Positions 6,800-8,868 of a stretch of DNA of 8,868 nt are shown here, piece after piece; the first letter of the stretch is position 1; every line of letters starts with the position of its first letter. The position numbers and the translations under genes were made by a program. Source of the stretch: Gemmatimonadota bacterium. GTDB lineage: Bacteria; Gemmatimonadota; Gemmatimonadetes; Longimicrobiales; Longimicrobiaceae. Location: assembly GCA_019240375.1 (NCBI GenBank), contig JAFAYN010000140.1:1-8868 (forward strand). The letters run 5' to 3'. The notes under the pieces are model-generated. The model was given only the letters and a program-made list of their open reading frames with translations, did not search any database and was not told the origin of the DNA.

Positions 6800-6831
6800 C
6801 CTTCCCCTAATTCTGGGCGGAAGGCTTTTTT
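6800..6831 (+). terminator. Candidate intrinsic terminator for walJ
   Basis: CCTTCC (6800-6805) pairs with GGAAGG (6819-6824), and after one C six Ts follow (6826-6831). The inner loop is 13 nt and can add a CC/GG pair. The stem is modest, but the T-tract is one of very few in this GC-rich window and lies downstream of a plus-strand gene, about 210 bp past its stop. Confidence 0.45.
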
Positions 6832-6868
6832 GTCCATTTTCTTGTCGTTGTCGTTCCCGCAGTACCCC

Positions 6869-6888
6869 ACAAATCTTTACAAATCTTT
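6869..6888. repeat. Perfect tandem decamer ACAAATCTTT x2
   Basis: ACAAATCTTT occurs twice without a gap (6869-6878 and 6879-6888). It is strikingly AT-rich in a GC-rich window and lies just upstream of the three-hairpin array. It could be an upstream promoter element or protein site; no convincing -35/-10 pair was found with it. Confidence 0.6.
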
Positions 6889-6894
6889 GGCGGA

Positions 6895-7004
6895 GGGAGA
6901 CCACGGCTGTATCGTGGGCTCCCGTAGCGGTCGGGGAGACTGCCCGCAGTTTGGGCAGGCTCACCGGCCCCGCGGAAGAGACGGACAGTAGCTTCGTCCG
7001 GCTC
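6895..7004 (+). ncRNA. Candidate structured RNA: three tandem hairpins of one design
   Basis: Three hairpins share one plan. Unit 1 (6895-6923): GGGAG, A, stem CCACG/CGTGG, loop GCTGTAT, G, CTCCC. Unit 2 (6936-6962): GAG, A, stem CTGCCC/GGGCAG, loop GCAGTTT, G, CTC. Unit 3 (6978-7004): GAG, A, stem CGGAC/GTCCG around A-GTAGCTT-C, G, CTC. Each keeps the outer GAG/CTC pairing, an A opposite G at the same place and a loop fitting GYWGYWT, while the inner stems differ in sequence yet stay paired. The GAGA starts are 39 and 42 nt apart. No known RNA family was recognised, and neither a promoter nor the transcribed strand is clear; plus is listed because the pattern reads most simply that way. It could be a small RNA, part of a long walJ 3' UTR, or a DNA-level array of protein sites. 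Confidence 0.45.
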
Positions 7005-7040
7005 TGGAGCGGCCCCGACACCACCACACTCACCAGAAAC

Positions 7041-7078
7041 AAAAAAAGGCGGCCCACCGAAACCATCGGTGAGCCGCC
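7041..7078 (-). terminator. Strong intrinsic terminator of the TraR/DksA-type gene
   Basis: On the minus strand a 13-bp stem (7078-7066 with 7060-7048, one G-U pair) closes a 5-nt loop and is followed at once by seven Ts (7047-7041), then GTTT. It lies about 50 nt after the stop at 7130. Read on the plus strand the hairpin is followed only by CTCTTCGTTG, so termination in that direction would be weak, though it may still stabilise the 3' end of plus-strand transcripts. Confidence 0.92.
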
Positions 7079-7129
7079 CTCTTCGTTGTCAGCCCCGAAC
7101 CAACAATCAATCAGCGACCAAAGAAAAAC

Positions 7130-7504
7130 TCAGGCCGCCTCCTCCCGAAGCTTACAGTCTAGACAGTACCGCGCGTGCGGCAGCGCGTCCAGCCGCTCGA
7201 ACGGGATCTCCTTCTGGCAGCCATGGCAGATCCCGAACGTCTCGGGATCGTTGTACAGCCGGCGGAGCGCGTCCTCGATCCGATACAGGTAGCGCCCTTC
7301 CTTGCTCGCGAACAGAAAGGACTTTTCCCGCTCCATCGCGTCGGTGCCCTGGTCCGCCATATGGAAGGAATAGCTGGACAGATCGGCGTCGGACGATTCG
7401 CGCGTGAGCTTGGACTGCTCCGAAAAGCGGCCCAGAGACCGAAGGATGCGCTCACGCTCGCGGAGGAGCCGACGCTCGAGCTGTTCGAGCTGGGTGCGAT
7501 CCAT
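7130..7504 (-). CDS. TraR/DksA-family zinc-finger regulator
   Basis: The 124-residue protein has a charged N-terminal helix suited to a coiled coil (MDRTQLEQLERRLLRERERI) and a C-terminal four-cysteine zinc finger, C93-H-G-C96 and C114-L-D-C117, in the typical setting FGICHGCQKEIPFERLDALP and ARYCLDCK. Between them, SSYSFHMADQGTDAMEREK (43-61) resembles the tip region of TraR/YteA-like relatives, with acidic residues D51 and D55. Family members bind the secondary channel of RNA polymerase and modulate transcription, often together with ppGpp, but this branch is poorly characterised and a DksA-like role is inference. ATG 7504 is fixed by an in-frame TAA two codons upstream; the ribosome-binding site is weak. 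The gene is transcribed alone toward its own strong terminator and away from rseP, which lies 149 bp upstream on the same strand. Confidence 0.88.
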   Translation of the reverse strand: MDRTQLEQLERRLLRERERILRSLGRFSEQSKLTRESSDADLSSYSFHMADQGTDAMEREKSFLFASKEGRYLYRIEDALRRLYNDPETFGICHGCQKEIPFERLDALPHARYCLDCKLREEAA

Positions 7505-7653
7505 CGCTTATCTCGCTGCTGATTGTAATCTGGGGAGGACGACGCGGCAGGTGAGCGGGGCGGAATAATGGGGCCGACTGCGTGATTCCGCGCGTCCGGA
7601 AAACTAGGAAATTTAACACCCCCAACCACTTCCCCGCAACCCGCCCCGGCCGC
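7505..7653. other. Intergenic region between rseP and the TraR/DksA-type gene
   Basis: These 149 bp hold the probable -10 box (7522-7527) and an AT-rich patch at about 7600-7617. No terminator hairpin with a T-tract was seen after rseP, so read-through into the TraR/DksA-type gene is possible. Confidence 0.5.
7522..7527 (-). promoter_or_regulatory. Probable -10 box of the TraR/DksA-type gene
   Basis: On the minus strand TACAAT matches TATAAT at 5 of 6 positions and lies about 18 nt before ATG 7504, so the leader would be short, about 11 nt. The matching -35 (CTGCCG at 17 bp) is poor, so an activator or read-through from rseP may contribute. Confidence 0.4.
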
Positions 7654-8868
7654 TCAGATGTTGAAGACGAAGCGGAGCAGGTCGTTGGTGAACGCCCACA
7701 CCATCAGCCCCACCACGAAGATCATCCCCACGTGCGACAGCCGGACCCGCTGCTCGACGGAGAGCGGCCGACCGCGGATCCCCTCGATGGCGATGAACAG
7801 GAGGTGCCCGCCGTCCAGGATCGGGATGGGGAGGAGGTTGAAGATCGCCAGGTTGATGGAAAAGAGCGCCATGAAGCTGAGGAACGCCCCCAGCCCCAGC
7901 CGCGCCGTCTCGCCGGAGATCTGCCCGATGGCGAGCGGGCCGCCCAGGCTGCGCATCGATTCCTTGCCGGTGACCAGCCGCCCCAGCACGTCCACGATGG
8001 CGGCCGCGCCGTCCCAGGTCTGCTGCGCGGCGCGCTTCACCGCCTCGGCCGGGCCGATGGAACGGTGGATCAGCTCCACGTGCTGCGCCACCCCGATCTT
8101 CCCCACGGGGACGCGCTTCATCTCGGCGTTCAGCTCCTTCTCCGTCTCCGGCACCAGCCGCACCGCCACCCGCTGTCCGCCGCGCTGCAACTCCACCGGG
8201 AGCGGCTGGCCGGCGTGGGAGCGGATGTCCGCCTCGAAGTCCTCCCAGGTACGCACCGGCTTCCCGGCCGCGGTGAGGATCCGGTCCCCCGGCTGGATCC
8301 CGGCCTTCGCGGCCGGCCGTCCCGCGGCCACCGTCCCGATCACGGGCTCGTGGAAGGGCTGCAGGGCACGGAGGATCGGGGCGCGCTCCTCGCGTTTGGC
8401 GGGGAGGTCCACCGTGACCGGCGGCGCCCCGGCGAAGCGGAGCTGCGTCGGCCCCGCGGGCCCCAGGACCAGCGCCTCCTGGATCTCGTCCCAGCTCTTC
8501 ACCGCGCGGTCGCCCACCGCCTCCAGCCGGGCACCCGAAGGGACCCGCGCCAGCGGCGCCGCGATCCCGGAGAGCGAATCCGGCCGGGTGACGAGGACGC
8601 GCGTGGTCGCGTCCTGGGTCTCGCCGTACCCCAGCAGGAGCCCCAGGAAGACCAGGAAGGCGAAGATCATGTTCATGATCACCCCCGCCGAGATCACCCA
8701 TGCCCGCGCCCAGAGCGGCTTGACGTCGAAGGTCCGCTCCGGGTCCACCTCCTCCTCGGGCGGGGCCGCCCCTTCCAGCGCCTCGGCGGCCTCGTCGTCC
8801 TCCATCCCGGCCATCTTCACGTAGCCGCCCAGCGGCACCGCCGACAGCACGTACTCCGTTTCCCCGAT
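7654..8868 (-). CDS. rseP: RseP-type site-2 intramembrane metalloprotease (partial, N-terminus outside window)
   Basis: This frame gives the last 404 residues of an M50 family zinc protease that cuts membrane-bound anti-sigma factors and remnant signal peptides inside the inner membrane. The HExxH active site is beyond the window edge. Visible are LGGYVKMAGM (13-22, fragment numbering), a variable acidic loop (23-47), a membrane segment (about 57-80), a degenerate first PDZ region (about 107-156), a clear second PDZ domain (about 174-240; AAGRPAAKAGIQPGDRIL), and the second catalytic motif NLLPIPILDGG (344-354) carrying the zinc-ligand aspartate D352. A last membrane helix (about 380-397) leads to the C-terminus FVFNI. 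The frame is open to the edge, reading IGETEYVLSA, so internal GTG 8850 is not the true start. In many bacteria rseP follows dxr and cdsA, but that context lies outside the window. Confidence 0.95.
   Translation of the reverse strand: MGETEYVLSAVPLGGYVKMAGMEDDEAAEALEGAAPPEEEVDPERTFDVKPLWARAWVISAGVIMNMIFAFLVFLGLLLGYGETQDATTRVLVTRPDSLSGIAAPLARVPSGARLEAVGDRAVKSWDEIQEALVLGPAGPTQLRFAGAPPVTVDLPAKREERAPILRALQPFHEPVIGTVAAGRPAAKAGIQPGDRILTAAGKPVRTWEDFEADIRSHAGQPLPVELQRGGQRVAVRLVPETEKELNAEMKRVPVGKIGVAQHVELIHRSIGPAEAVKRAAQQTWDGAAAIVDVLGRLVTGKESMRSLGGPLAIGQISGETARLGLGAFLSFMALFSINLAIFNLLPIPILDGGHLLFIAIEGIRGRPLSVEQRVRLSHVGMIFVVGLMVWAFTNDLLRFVFNI

Larger units (their letters stand above)
6589..7129. other. 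541-bp non-coding convergent region between walJ and the TraR/DksA-type gene
   Basis: No convincing gene lies here. From left to right it holds the inverted-repeat element, a candidate walJ terminator, the tandem decamer, the three-hairpin array and the terminator of the minus-strand gene, each listed separately. Frames open across it have no ribosome-binding site and cross the repeats or the terminator. Confidence 0.7.

Noticed and set aside
6643..6870. 75-codon minus-strand frame over the inverted-repeat region
   Set aside because: It has no ribosome-binding site, its second half is translated hairpin repeat (Pro/Arg runs), and it crosses the walJ terminator region antisense.
6731..7066. 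111-codon minus-strand frame with a signal-like N-terminus (MVSVGRLFLFLVSVVVSG)
   Set aside because: Its start and hydrophobic stretch fall in the terminator stem and T-tract of the TraR/DksA-type gene, which explains the apparent Phe/Leu/Val run, and no ribosome-binding site is present.

Overview
The window is high-GC bacterial chromosome with tightly packed, mostly housekeeping genes. GC-rich codon use, frequent GTG/TTG starts and the content (Roadblock/LC7 protein, receiver-only response regulator, ManC-type enzyme, GlmU-like protein of the alternative family, WalJ-type hydrolase, TraR/DksA protein, RseP) fit a Gemmatimonadota-like organism, perhaps of the Longimicrobium type. That placement is inference from gene content, not a search.

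Layout. (1) Positions 1-2330, minus strand: a co-directional run of a small lipoprotein, seryl-tRNA synthetase (serS) and the N-terminus of a membrane sensor protein, probably a histidine kinase, cut by the window edge. (2) Positions 2331-2536: a divergent intergenic region with two good sigma-70-type promoters whose -35 boxes lie back to back. (3) Positions 2537-5655, plus strand: Roadblock/LC7 protein, receiver-only response regulator, mannose-1-phosphate guanylyltransferase and a GlmU-like sugar nucleotidyltransferase/left-handed beta-helix protein, closely spaced or overlapping, likely one operon joining a small regulatory module to sugar-nucleotide synthesis. (4) Positions 5652-6588, plus: a WalJ/YycJ-type metallo-beta-lactamase-fold gene with its own apparent promoter, whose -35 box overlaps the preceding stop codon. 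(5) Positions 6589-7129: 541 bp without a convincing gene but rich in structure: a MITE/REP-like inverted-repeat element, a candidate terminator, a tandem decamer, three successive hairpins of one shared design, and a very strong intrinsic terminator. (6) Positions 7130-8868, minus strand: a TraR/DksA zinc-finger regulator and the C-terminal 404 residues of RseP, the site-2 intramembrane protease.

The protein-coding content is mostly conventional. The least explained signal is at 6895-7004: three hairpins at about 40-nt spacing, each of the form GAGA-stem-GYWGYWT-stem-GGCTC, with stems that differ in sequence yet stay complementary. This looks like a repeated RNA motif or protein-binding array and is the best candidate here for something undescribed.
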